NCBI GenBank assembly: GCA_023390635.1
Contig: JAEWCM010000033.1
Span: 1 to 13,689 of the forward strand
Reading direction: 5' to 3'
DNA: 13,689 bases
DNA from: Bacillota bacterium
GTDB taxonomy: Bacteria > Bacillota > Desulfitobacteriia > Desulfitobacteriales > Desulfitobacteriaceae
Below are positions 1 to 6,898 of this stretch, piece after piece. Under the pieces are notes generated by a model. That model saw only the letters and a list, made by a program, of their open reading frames with translations. It had not been told where the DNA came from and did no database searches. The translations under genes were made by a program, and so were the position numbers. The first letter of the stretch is position 1. Every line of letters starts with the position of its first letter.

Positions 1-1
1 C

Positions 2-511
2 AGCAAGGTACTGAGCCGCTTTTCTTTTCCCAGGCAAAAGTCCGCTCCTTTCCTATGCCTTTCTGACTTTCTGGCTCCCGTTGGTTGCGGTCAAATGGAT
101 ACTATCGCTATTTTTGCTGTCACTGCCGGAGAGGGAATCCTGGAACTGGCAACCCAGTTTAAATCCAACGGCCAATATCTGGACACCTATGCCTTTCAGG
201 CTCTGGCCTTAGAAACAGCAGAAGGAACTGCAGAGAGAATCCACCAGATGATCAGGGACCGTTGGGGATTTCCCGATCCTCCCGACTTTTCCATGCAGGA
301 ACGCTTTGCCGCCAAATATCAGGGGCAGCGCTTTTCCTTCGGGTACCCGGCCTGCCCTGATCTTGAAGATCAAACAAAGTTGTTTAAACTTTTGAAGCCG
401 GAAGATATCGGCATTAACCTGACTTCCTCCTTTATGATGGAACCGGAAGCCTCGGTCAGCGCTATGGTCTTCGCCCATCCCAAAGCCCGTTATTTTGCAG
501 TCTCACAATAA
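2..511 (+). CDS. metH: Cobalamin-dependent methionine synthase, C-terminal activation domain (5'-partial)
   Basis: The reading frame is open from the first bases of the window and ends at TAA 509-511; 169 residues are visible. The segment matches the AdoMet-binding activation domain found at the C-terminus of MetH. It shows a FPRQ motif followed by CLSDFLAP, then DTIAIFAVTAG, and then the diagnostic RxxxGYPACPD motif (RFSFGYPACPD), which binds S-adenosylmethionine during reductive reactivation of the cobalamin. The end, with AHPKARYFAV, is typical of the MetH C-terminus. MetH makes methionine from homocysteine and methyltetrahydrofolate in the cytoplasm. The ATG at 95 lies inside the conserved domain and is not the start. 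The rest of the gene is outside the window, so it could be full-length MetH or a separate activation-domain protein, which some Firmicutes have. Domain identity is very likely; the full gene identity is less certain. Confidence 0.88.
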   Translation, partial: SKVLSRFSFPRQKSAPFLCLSDFLAPVGCGQMDTIAIFAVTAGEGILELATQFKSNGQYLDTYAFQALALETAEGTAERIHQMIRDRWGFPDPPDFSMQERFAAKYQGQRFSFGYPACPDLEDQTKLFKLLKPEDIGINLTSSFMMEPEASVSAMVFAHPKARYFAVSQ

Positions 512-524
512 AGTTTTTTTGATT

Positions 525-577
525 AAAGAAGTCCGTTGACTCAGCCTTTCTGTGCTAAGCCAACGGACTTCTTTTCC
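525..577. terminator. Bidirectional intrinsic terminator between metH and aspB
   Basis: A 14-bp perfect stem (AAAGAAGTCCGTTG at 525-538 with its complement at 561-574) is extended inward by AGC/GCT and further paired bases separated by A-C mismatches. The + strand side ends in CTTTT, and the - strand side reads into a run of T-rich sequence (complement of the A-rich side and of the T-run at 514-520). It sits 13 bases after the metH stop and about 22 bases beyond the aminotransferase stop, so it probably ends both convergent transcripts. Confidence 0.85.
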
Positions 578-598
578 TGATTTATTATCTGAATGGAT

Positions 599-1804
599 TT
601 ACAGACGGTTCTCTTCCTGTATTTTCTTTAAAAAGCGCTCCAGTCTTGCCATGCCTTCCTTGATGACTTCAGGGGAAGCGGCATAGGATACGCGGAAATA
701 GCCGGGTGCCATGAAGGCACTGCCAGGAACAACTGCCACCAGTTCCGCCTCCAATAAAGTATTGCAAAAATCCAAATCGCTCCCGATCACTTTTCCCTGA
801 TAAGTTTTTCCCAGACACTCCTTAACATTGACAAAAACATAAAAGGCTCCTTGGGGTTCAGGAAAACTGACCAGCGGCATTTCTCCCAGCATCCCGCAAA
901 TCAGTTCCCTCCGCTCGCCAAACGCTTCCCTCATCCGCACTACATCATCCTCACCGTGCTTCATGGCCCCCAGGGCAGCCCATTGGGCAATGGAGGAAGG
1001 ATTAGAGGTCAGATGGCTTTGGAAATCGGCAATTTTACCTGCCAATTCCTGAGGTGCCAGTAAATATCCGATCCGCCAGCCGGTCATGGCATAGCTTTTG
1101 CTCACACCATTGATTAGAACCGTTCTGGAAACCAACTCTGGCATAAGTTGAACCGGATTGAAATGCTCTCCCTTCCCATAGGTCAACCGCTCATAAATTT
1201 CATCCCATATCAGCCAAAGGTCATTTTCAATTACCAGTTCACCTACTGCTTTGATCAGCTCCTGATCCAGCATAATCCCGGTGGGATTGGACGGAGAATT
1301 CAGCAGGATCGCCACCGTCTTTGGCGTAATAGCAGACCTGATTTGCTCCACTATAGGCACAAACCCATGTGATTCTGTCTCCACCACAACCGCCTTGCCT
1401 CCGGCCAAGCCGATTTGCTCCAGATAACTCACCCAGGTAGGGGCTAAAAGTATCACTTCATCCCCAGGATCTACAATACCAGCCAGTGCCTCATATATGC
1501 TGAGCTTGGCACCAGGACTAACAACAATTTGTCCCGGTGCATAAGTAAGCCCAAATCGCTTTTGATAATAAGTACTGATCTCCTGACGCAACTCAGAAAT
1601 CCCGGCTGTCGGTGTGTAATGGGTCTTCCCTCTTTCCATTGCCTCTTTAGCATAAGCAAAGGCCGCAGGGGGAGAAACAAAATCCGGTTCGCCCGTACCA
1701 AAAGAAATGACATTGTTACCTTGCGCTTTCAATGCCTTGGCTTTCGCATCCACTGCCAAAGTAGCAGATGGTTTGATACCCAAGACGCGCTGGGATAATT
1801 TCAT
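599..1804 (-). CDS. aspB: Class I PLP-dependent aminotransferase, aspartate type
   Basis: A 401-residue cytoplasmic enzyme that interconverts aspartate and oxaloacetate with 2-oxoglutarate/glutamate using pyridoxal phosphate. Visible landmarks are FGTGEPDF (about 35-42), NSPSNPTG (169-176), DEIYERL (201-207), the PLP-binding lysine K236 in GVSKSYAMTGWRIGY, PGSAF (360-364) and the substrate-carboxylate arginine R371 in YFRVSYAAS. The layout and N-terminus (MKLSQRV...KPSATLAV) closely follow Bacillus AspB, and the length is normal (about 395-400). The frame is open up to a TTG at 1822, but the ATG at 1804 is preferred. It has GAAAGGG about 9 bases upstream and gives the family N-terminus. The gene is monocistronic: a terminator lies on each side. 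Related enzymes act on aromatic amino acids or in other pathways, so the exact substrate is inferred. Confidence 0.9.
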   Translation of the reverse strand: MKLSQRVLGIKPSATLAVDAKAKALKAQGNNVISFGTGEPDFVSPPAAFAYAKEAMERGKTHYTPTAGISELRQEISTYYQKRFGLTYAPGQIVVSPGAKLSIYEALAGIVDPGDEVILLAPTWVSYLEQIGLAGGKAVVVETESHGFVPIVEQIRSAITPKTVAILLNSPSNPTGIMLDQELIKAVGELVIENDLWLIWDEIYERLTYGKGEHFNPVQLMPELVSRTVLINGVSKSYAMTGWRIGYLLAPQELAGKIADFQSHLTSNPSSIAQWAALGAMKHGEDDVVRMREAFGERRELICGMLGEMPLVSFPEPQGAFYVFVNVKECLGKTYQGKVIGSDLDFCNTLLEAELVAVVPGSAFMAPGYFRVSYAASPEVIKEGMARLERFLKKIQEENRL

Positions 1805-1870
1805 TTTTTTCAACCCTTTCAAATGTGAATATATAATTCCTGTATTTTCTCTCTATCACTTTCTATTAAT

Positions 1871-1890
1871 GCAGGCAGCATGCTGCGTGC
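1871..1890. promoter_or_regulatory. 20-bp near-perfect palindrome upstream of aspB
   Basis: GCAGGCAGCATGCTGCGTGC is self-complementary except for one mismatched pair (1874/1887), with a perfect 12-bp core GCAGCATGCTGC at 1875-1886. It lies about 67 bases upstream of the aminotransferase ATG and is GC-rich in an AT-rich gap. Its symmetry and position suit a dimeric repressor or activator site. No known operator was recognised, and a simple RNA hairpin is possible. Confidence 0.4.
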
Positions 1891-2042
1891 GTTATTTTCC
1901 ATCTTATTCTCAAGCCCCTATTTTTGCACCTTTTCTTATGATACCGTAAACCAGAAAAGATTTCATCCCCTTTCCCTGATTAATTGTCGAAAATCCTGTA
2001 TACAAGAGGAAATCCTTCAACTGATGAAATTCAGCCCAAATG

Positions 2043-2086
2043 AAGAAAAAATGCCATGCACAGAGAAAAATCATCTATACATAGCA
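2043..2086 (-). terminator. Intrinsic terminator of the sigma/anti-sigma/ABC operon
   Basis: Read on the - strand, TGCTATGTATAGA (2086-2074) pairs over 13 bp, with three G-U pairs, with TCTGTGCATGGCA (2064-2052) around a 9-base loop. TTTTTTC follows at once. It lies about 70 bases after the permease stop and separates the ABC operon from the aminotransferase gene. Confidence 0.72.
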
Positions 2087-2157
2087 CTTTCACATTCAAC
2101 AGCAGAACCCTCGTCTTAGGTAATGGTTAACCCGCAAAAACTGAATTTGAGAGTCTA

Positions 2158-3021
2158 CTAGACATCCCTATGTTTAAAATGCCGGATCGCCAGCAAAAGA
2201 AAGAATAAAGTATAAGCCAATCCATATACCAGCATCGCATTGCTCGGTTCAGAGCTACCTCCACCAGATGTCATCGCATTGAGCATCGCCGCGCTCCCGT
2301 CCGTCCCCAGTAAGATAGCATTGACTTTGCGTGTAAGAGCATCAAAAGGGAAAATGAGGCTGGAAATAATCCCCGTATTCAGCAAGGCTTGATTATTCAA
2401 TAGACTGCCAACCTGTTCAATCATTCTGCCCACGAAACCCACACCATACATAACGATCAAAATAACTCCGCTGTTGATCGTACTCAAATAGGTACTCAGC
2501 CATAAGGCCACTGCGACAATGGACAAGGGAATGAGGGCAAACAATACACCTGCTTTTACCATGGCAGCTAATTGCAGCTGAGCAGCAACAGTGCCCCCTG
2601 CCCAATGATTAATGAGCAAAATGCCAATGAACAATATTAAGGCATAAATGGCTACCAGCAAACCTAAACCGCCGAATTTTCCCAGAACAAATGAACTACG
2701 TCCAAGCGGACGAGCCAGTACCGTATCAATCTGGTGATTCTCGATTTCACCCGCCACTGCCCCCACTCCGGACAAAATGGCCAATAACGCCACAATCATA
2801 CTGGAAAAACTCAGACCCATAATCACAATTTGCATACTTATCTGAGACTGAATGGTACTTCTTCCCGTATCAATTCCGTGGAGCGCCTGAATTAATCCCT
2901 CAGCGGCATAGTGGTTAGCTACTCCGTATAAGACTAAAAAAGCCAACGTCATAAAAAGGGTAATCGCGAAAATTCGCTTTGAGAGAATTTCCTGGACCGT
3001 GAGTCTAATGATGGACAGCAT
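2158..3021 (-). CDS. ABC-2 type transporter permease
   Basis: A 287-residue polytopic membrane protein with about six hydrophobic segments at roughly 17-38, 65-92, 112-138, 150-178, 180-205 and 263-281. The N-terminal layout (a short amphipathic stretch IIRLTVQEILSKRIF before the first helix) and the conserved GEIE near residue 90, in the loop after helix 2, are typical of ABC-2 family permeases in which the permease pairs with a separate ATPase. Its start ATG is preceded by AAGGAG seven bases upstream, and the coding region overlaps the ATPase gene by 17 bases, indicating translational coupling. Two copies of the permease, or one with a partner, would form the channel with the ATPase encoded just upstream. 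The substrate is unknown: peptides, drugs, lipids or an envelope component are all possible. Confidence 0.85.
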   Translation of the reverse strand: MLSIIRLTVQEILSKRIFAITLFMTLAFLVLYGVANHYAAEGLIQALHGIDTGRSTIQSQISMQIVIMGLSFSSMIVALLAILSGVGAVAGEIENHQIDTVLARPLGRSSFVLGKFGGLGLLVAIYALILFIGILLINHWAGGTVAAQLQLAAMVKAGVLFALIPLSIVAVALWLSTYLSTINSGVILIVMYGVGFVGRMIEQVGSLLNNQALLNTGIISSLIFPFDALTRKVNAILLGTDGSAAMLNAMTSGGGSSEPSNAMLVYGLAYTLFFLLLAIRHFKHRDV

Positions 3022-3958
3022 GGTTTCTCTCCTTTCGCTCTACCCAATACATGAATACCTCTTCCAAATGGGGCTGAATCGGCGTTACCTCATAAATTTT
3101 TATCCCTCTCCGATTTAATTCGCTGACAATCTCCGGGATGCTCTCCTCGGAAAGGCACTGTACCTGCCATTCGCTGATCTCTGATGTTAAAGGAATGGGC
3201 AAAGGGAGTACTTCCTGGATCAGATGGCCACAATCATCCCATGTATGTTCATCGATCCCTGCTCCCCGTATCTTAAGCTGAATTTTGAACTCACAAAGGG
3301 AACGCCAATCTCCCTGAGCGACCAGGCTGCCTTTATTAATAATGGCTACCTGATCACAAACGTTCTCCACTTCAGCGAGCAGATGACTGTTGAGAAACAC
3401 TGTTTTTCCCTCATCGCGCAGAGCAATAATCAGATCCCGCACATCTCTCCGACCAATCGGGTCCAGTGCCGAGGTCGGCTCATCAAGAAAGATTAAATCC
3501 GGGTCAGAAATCAAAGCACAGGCCAGACCGATTCTTTGCTGCATCCCTTTGCTGTAACGGCGGATTTTTTCTTTTTCCCGCCCTCCAAGCCCTACCCTCT
3601 CCACCAACTCATTTATTTTCTGTGTCCTCTGAGTACGGGGAACTCCGGCCAAATCAGCATGAATTTCCAACAACTGCTTACCTGTCAGCCAATCTTGATA
3701 ACGGAAAAGCTCCGGGAGATAGCCAATTCTTCGTCTTCCCTCCACATCACCCAGGGGACGTCCCAGAATTTTGGCTTGCCCTGATGTTGGTCGAATCAGT
3801 CCCAGCAAGGTACGAACAAAAGTGCTTTTTCCGGCACCGTTAGGACCGATAAAACCATAAACTACACCTTTAGGCACTTGCAAAGTAATGTCCCGGCAGC
3901 CGGCCTTTCCCGAATATTCCTTTGTAAGACCCCAAGTTTCAATCACATAATCGGACAT
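3005..3958 (-). CDS. ABC transporter ATP-binding protein
   Basis: A 317-residue nucleotide-binding protein that powers the permease encoded just downstream. Visible are Walker A GPNGAGKS (38-45), a Q-loop position occupied by Glu in GYLPE (79-83), the signature YSKGMQQR (135-142), Walker B LIFLDEPTSALD (155-166) and the switch histidine in NSHLL (190-194). About 95 further residues form a C-terminal extension common in the CcmA/NatA-like group that works with ABC-2 permeases. The frame extends to a GTG at 3976, but ATG 3958 is chosen: it follows GATGAGGGGAGCGCGT and begins MSDYVIET, right where the domain starts. The gene lies 84 bases after the anti-sigma stop, across a strong hairpin, and overlaps the permease gene by 17 bases. 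The pair resembles the YxlF/YxlG ATPase/permease encoded with SigY in Bacillus subtilis by organisation; orthology is not shown. Confidence 0.92.
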   Translation of the reverse strand: MSDYVIETWGLTKEYSGKAGCRDITLQVPKGVVYGFIGPNGAGKSTFVRTLLGLIRPTSGQAKILGRPLGDVEGRRRIGYLPELFRYQDWLTGKQLLEIHADLAGVPRTQRTQKINELVERVGLGGREKEKIRRYSKGMQQRIGLACALISDPDLIFLDEPTSALDPIGRRDVRDLIIALRDEGKTVFLNSHLLAEVENVCDQVAIINKGSLVAQGDWRSLCEFKIQLKIRGAGIDEHTWDDCGHLIQEVLPLPIPLTSEISEWQVQCLSEESIPEIVSELNRRGIKIYEVTPIQPHLEEVFMYWVERKERNHAVHH

Positions 3959-3980
3959 ACGCGCTCCCCTCATCACATTA

Positions 3981-4014
3981 GCCTAAAGAGCAGCCTGACG
4001 GCTGCCCTTTAGGC
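3981..4014 (-). promoter_or_regulatory. Intercistronic hairpin between anti-sigma and ABC genes
   Basis: On the - strand GCCTAAAGGGCAGCC pairs over 15 bp (one G-U) with GGCTGCTCTTTAGGC around a 4-base GTCA loop, and one outer A-T pair extends it. It begins about 28 bases after the anti-sigma stop. The ribosome binding site of the ATPase gene follows within about ten bases. There is no T-run after it, so it is unlikely to be a simple terminator. It may set the relative amounts of regulator and transporter through RNA stability, processing or occlusion of the ribosome site. Confidence 0.6.
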
Positions 4015-4042
4015 TATTACTTCTTTGCCTGATAATTTTTAT

Positions 4043-5251
4043 TTAAAACTGCTCCGCTGCATCCAGCAGCAAGCTCTTAAACCCTTTCACGTCTTTCCTC
4101 TCTCCGTCGCTTACTTTAGCTGAAAGCATATGCATTGAGCCGTTGTCCTGCCATACCAACACTGCGGTCTGCCCGCCGTCCTGAGCTACAAAAACTCCAC
4201 TTGCTCCATTTATTTTAACGTTTTCCATATGATCTTTACCTTCAACATAAGGAATCGGCAAGGTAGACTGCCAATCCTGGATACCTGCCAGCTGGCCGCG
4301 CACATCCTCAGGCAGGAAAGGAGCACTTAACATTGCAGCACGAACCTGGTTCATATCAACACCTTCAGGAACGTTGATCTGGGGGGATAAAGTGGAACCA
4401 TAGCTTAATTGCACATTAGAATCTGTGGTTGACTGATATCCGGCATAAGTGCTTGGGGAAAAGACAATCGAAAAAGGCTGGTTATTAAGCTTAGAATCCA
4501 AATCCACCTCTGAGCCCAATTGTTTGGAAAGGGCCTCCAGTTTATCCACGTTGAGTTCCATCGTGGCTGTAAAAGCTGATTCCTGACCTAATAAGGTTGG
4601 CTGGAAACCTGTCAGTTCAGGAAACTTGACTCCGGCCTTCGCCGCATCGGCAATGGTAGCAAAGGACTGGGATTCATGCCGTCCGTCAATGGACATATGT
4701 CCCAAATCTTTCATGTCGATTTCTCCATTTTTAAGACCGGATAAACTGCCACTTATCTGCTCCAAGTCCTGGGGAGTCAATTTTACCGTTTGAATCTTGT
4801 CAATTCGCAGCATGCTGAGCATATCGCTGGCCACCGCCCTTACCTGGGGTACAAAAAGGGAACCTGCAAATACCGCCGCTGCTACCCCACCGGCAATCCA
4901 TTTCTTTTGATTGTTTTTCATATTTTCCCATCGTCCTTTCCAATCCATTATATTCCTTTTCTCCGTTAAATCCGGCGTCAAATTTTCTGTTTCCCTATTT
5001 TTAATCTCCAACCTGTTTTGGAACCGCTCCCAGGCATTCTGCACATCAGGCCCCCCGTCTTGTGCAATGGGAAGGGCCAGACTTTCTTCCAGAGCAATCT
5101 TAACCCATTCATCCAATCGTTTCATGCTTTGCAGCTCACTCTGGCACTCAGGACAGTTTTCCAGATGCAGGGCTATGTCTTTCCGTTCTTCCCGCAACAG
5201 CTCTCCGTCAAGATAAGCTTGAATATATTCCTTTCCATAATTGCACTGCAC
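4043..5251 (-). CDS. Membrane-anchored anti-sigma factor with zinc-binding N-terminus
   Basis: A 402-residue protein predicted to hold the ECF sigma factor encoded just upstream. The cytoplasmic N-terminus has the anti-sigma zinc-finger pattern HxxxCxxC (H29, C33, C36) plus an early cysteine C3. One transmembrane helix lies at about 118-135 (WIAGGVAAAVFAGSLFV), so residues about 136-402 should be outside the membrane. The outer part begins PQVRAVASDMLSMLRI, typical of anti-sigma proteins with a DUF4367-like sensor region, and ends with repeated G-V-x-V and LVWQDNGSMHML strands of that sort; the domain name is my inference. It starts at GTG 5251 with GGGAGG seven bases upstream, and that GTG shares a base with the TAG stop of the sigma gene (TAGTG). 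Such overlap is usual for sigma/anti-sigma pairs that must be made in balance. The signal sensed is unknown. Confidence 0.85.
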   Translation of the reverse strand: MQCNYGKEYIQAYLDGELLREERKDIALHLENCPECQSELQSMKRLDEWVKIALEESLALPIAQDGGPDVQNAWERFQNRLEIKNRETENLTPDLTEKRNIMDWKGRWENMKNNQKKWIAGGVAAAVFAGSLFVPQVRAVASDMLSMLRIDKIQTVKLTPQDLEQISGSLSGLKNGEIDMKDLGHMSIDGRHESQSFATIADAAKAGVKFPELTGFQPTLLGQESAFTATMELNVDKLEALSKQLGSEVDLDSKLNNQPFSIVFSPSTYAGYQSTTDSNVQLSYGSTLSPQINVPEGVDMNQVRAAMLSAPFLPEDVRGQLAGIQDWQSTLPIPYVEGKDHMENVKINGASGVFVAQDGGQTAVLVWQDNGSMHMLSAKVSDGERKDVKGFKSLLLDAAEQF

Positions 5252-5790
5252 TAGTACTCCTCCCTTCTCAGATAAAGTGCGCGAAAATGCTCTTTGGCCC
5301 TGATCAGCAAAGTCCCTACCGAAGCCGGGTTAATCGAGAGAGTTCCACCTATTTCTTTGTAGCTCAGCCCTTCAAAGCGCAATAACAGAAGCATTCGTTC
5401 CCGCTCGCCCATTTCTTTTAGAATCGACCGGACGGACTCAATTTCTTCCAACCTCAGCCAATGTGTTTCGGCCGACAGTTCCTCATTAGAAGATTGACTG
5501 AGCAATCTTTCCCAGCGACTGGACTGTCTTTTTTCCATACGTAAGTAGTTGTACGCCGCATTAATTCCCGATTGAAGCAAAAAGGCCTTGAGATTATTAA
5601 TCTCTTCCCAGGGAATATGGTACAGACGCCAGAAGACATCCTGAGCCAGATCTTCTGCCACACTCCGCTCCTGCACAATTCGTTCCACTGAGCGGACCAC
5701 GATAGTATAGTAACGGTTGAATATAACGGAAAAATCCATTCTGTCCGTTTTGTCCTCCACACTCATCTCCATACTAACCTTTTCTTCCAT
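5251..5790 (-). CDS. ECF-type RNA polymerase sigma factor
   Basis: A 179-residue sigma-70 family protein of the extracytoplasmic-function class. Region 2 is at about 20-85, with the RSVAEDLAQDVFWRLY core-binding stretch (42-57) and NLKAFLLQSGINAAYNYLR (66-84). Region 4 is at about 115-170, with the helix-turn-helix LSYKEIGGTLSINPASVGTLLIRAK (142-166, shown in part: GLSYKEIGGTLSI then VGTLLIRAKEHFR). The frame is open to a GTG at 5832, but the ATG at 5790 is preferred. It follows AAAGGGGGGCAAAG and gives a normal ECF length. The gene is the first of a four-gene unit with its anti-sigma factor and an ABC transporter. ECF operons usually autoregulate, but I could not identify a convincing promoter in the AT-rich region upstream. 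The ECF group is not assigned. Confidence 0.9.
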   Translation of the reverse strand: MEEKVSMEMSVEDKTDRMDFSVIFNRYYTIVVRSVERIVQERSVAEDLAQDVFWRLYHIPWEEINNLKAFLLQSGINAAYNYLRMEKRQSSRWERLLSQSSNEELSAETHWLRLEEIESVRSILKEMGERERMLLLLRFEGLSYKEIGGTLSINPASVGTLLIRAKEHFRALYLRREEY

Positions 5791-5951
5791 CTTTGCCCCC
5801 CTTTTTCCCGACTCACTACTATGAAACCGCACAAGCCGATTTTGTGACAGAATTAAAAAGCTTTTATGTAAAAAATCAGCTTTAATTAAATATGCAAAAA
5901 AATATAGTTATATTTATTATAAATAAAGATAAAAAGGAAATTAGTAGAAAT

Positions 5952-5979
5952 CTGACGAATATGTTTATAGCTATAAAAT
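5952..5979 (+). promoter_or_regulatory. Possible sigma-A promoter of the exonuclease gene
   Basis: CTGACG at 5952-5957 and TAAAAT at 5974-5979 are separated by 16 bases, about 42 bases before the start codon. The match to TTGACA/TATAAT is partial. The 5791-6020 region is very AT-rich with several chance palindromes, so the call is weak. Confidence 0.32.
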
Positions 5980-6020
5980 ATTATGTACCACACTTAAACC
6001 AAAAATAAGGAGTAAATGCT

Positions 6021-6773
6021 GTGAAATTAATTTCTTGGAACGTTAATGGTATTCGTGCCTGCCTTACTAAAGGATTTATGGATTTTTTTAAAGAAATAGA
6101 TGCAGATATTTTTTGTATTCAGGAATGCAAACTGTCCCCTGACCAATTGGACCTGGAACTCGAAGGGTATGAACAATATTTTAACTATGCCGAAAAGAAG
6201 GGATACTCCGGGACGGCTGTTTTTACCAGAATCAAACCTATAAGCTGTACCTATGGCTTAAATATTGCTGAGCACGACAAGGAGGGCCGGGTAATCACTT
6301 TAGAATTTGCGGATTTTTACCTGGTCAATGTTTACACTCCTAATTCCAAACAGGAATTAGCGCGTCTGGACTATCGGATGAAGTGGGAGGACGATTTTCG
6401 TGTCTATCTGCAAGACCTTGATGCCAAGAAGCCGGTGGTCTTATGCGGAGACTTAAATGTGGCTCATCAGGAAATTGATCTAAAGAACCCCAAAACTAAT
6501 CGGCGCAATGCTGGTTTTACCGATGAAGAACGGTCCAAATTTTCACAATTGCTCAATGCAGGATTTATCGATACTTACCGTTATTTTTATCCTGATAAAA
6601 CGGACATATACTCCTGGTGGTCTTACCGTTTCAAGGCACGGGAAAAGAACGCCGGTTGGCGGATCGATTATTTCTGCGTGTCGGAAAAGCTAACGAACCG
6701 CCTGATCAGTGCCGATATCCATACTTCCGTCTACGGCTCCGATCACTGCCCGGTTGAGCTGGTTATTGAATAA
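6021..6773 (+). CDS. exoA: Exodeoxyribonuclease III family AP endonuclease
   Basis: A 250-residue Mg2+-dependent DNA repair nuclease of the ExoIII/APE1 family, acting on abasic sites and 3'-blocked ends in base excision repair. All catalytic motifs are visible: SWNVNGIRA with N7, IQECKL with the metal-binding E35, VYTPNS with Y105, GDLNVAH with D144 and N146, WRIDYFCVS with D216, and the final GSDHCPVEL with D241 and H242. Length is normal for the bacterial ExoA group (about 250). The start is GTG, with AAGGAG eight bases upstream; an ATG at 6016 just before it is out of frame and runs into a stop after one further codon. It is single, divergent from the sigma operon and convergent with clpC, and ends two-thirds of the way between two terminator features. 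Nothing appears missing. Confidence 0.95.
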   Translation: MKLISWNVNGIRACLTKGFMDFFKEIDADIFCIQECKLSPDQLDLELEGYEQYFNYAEKKGYSGTAVFTRIKPISCTYGLNIAEHDKEGRVITLEFADFYLVNVYTPNSKQELARLDYRMKWEDDFRVYLQDLDAKKPVVLCGDLNVAHQEIDLKNPKTNRRNAGFTDEERSKFSQLLNAGFIDTYRYFYPDKTDIYSWWSYRFKAREKNAGWRIDYFCVSEKLTNRLISADIHTSVYGSDHCPVELVIE

Positions 6774-6805
6774 AAAAGTAGTTGATTGAATCATCTTAGA
6801 TTTTA

Positions 6806-6853
6806 AAAGGGACGGTTGCGATAAATTACAAGTAATTTCGCAATCGTCCCTTT
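6806..6853. terminator. Bidirectional terminator between exoA and clpC
   Basis: AAAGGGACGGTTGCGA and its near-exact complement (one G-T difference) form the outer stem. It continues into AAATTAC/GTAATTT around a 2-base loop after a small bulge. The + strand side is followed by a T-rich tail (TTTGCTTTTG) and the - strand side by TTTTAAAA. It lies between the convergent exoA and clpC genes, 33 bases after the exoA stop, and should end both transcripts. Confidence 0.88.
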
Positions 6854-6898
6854 GCTTTTGAATAGTCGCAGAGTGCTTTTAAGAATCTATTTACTACT

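Larger units (their letters stand above)
1805..2157. other. Gene-free gap between aspB and the ABC permease
   Basis: This stretch carries the 3' end of the ABC-operon transcript with its terminator (2043-2086), an 8-bp palindrome GGTTAACC at 2125-2132, and the leader of the aminotransferase gene with a 20-bp palindrome at 1871-1890. A TATATT at about 30 bases before the aminotransferase ATG could be a -10 element, but I could not find a matching -35, so no promoter is called. Short open frames here (for example 1880-2119 +) lack ribosome binding sites and family features. Confidence 0.6.

Noticed and set aside
1880..2119. A 79-codon open frame on the + strand in the aspB/ABC gap
   Set aside because: No ribosome binding site, no recognisable composition or motif, and it runs through the terminator of the opposite strand.
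2125..2132. GGTTAACC palindrome after the permease gene
   Set aside because: Only 8 bp, and palindromes of this size arise often by chance. No second copy or partner site was noticed.
3981..4014. The hairpin after the anti-sigma gene as a terminator
   Set aside because: No T-run follows on the transcribed strand and the ATPase ribosome site comes right after. It is kept as a regulatory hairpin.
5901..5927. AT-only palindromes (AATATA/TATATT and TTTATT/AATAAA) between the sigma gene and exoA
   Set aside because: The region is extremely AT-rich, so short self-complementary stretches are expected by chance. No T-run terminator or known operator is present.
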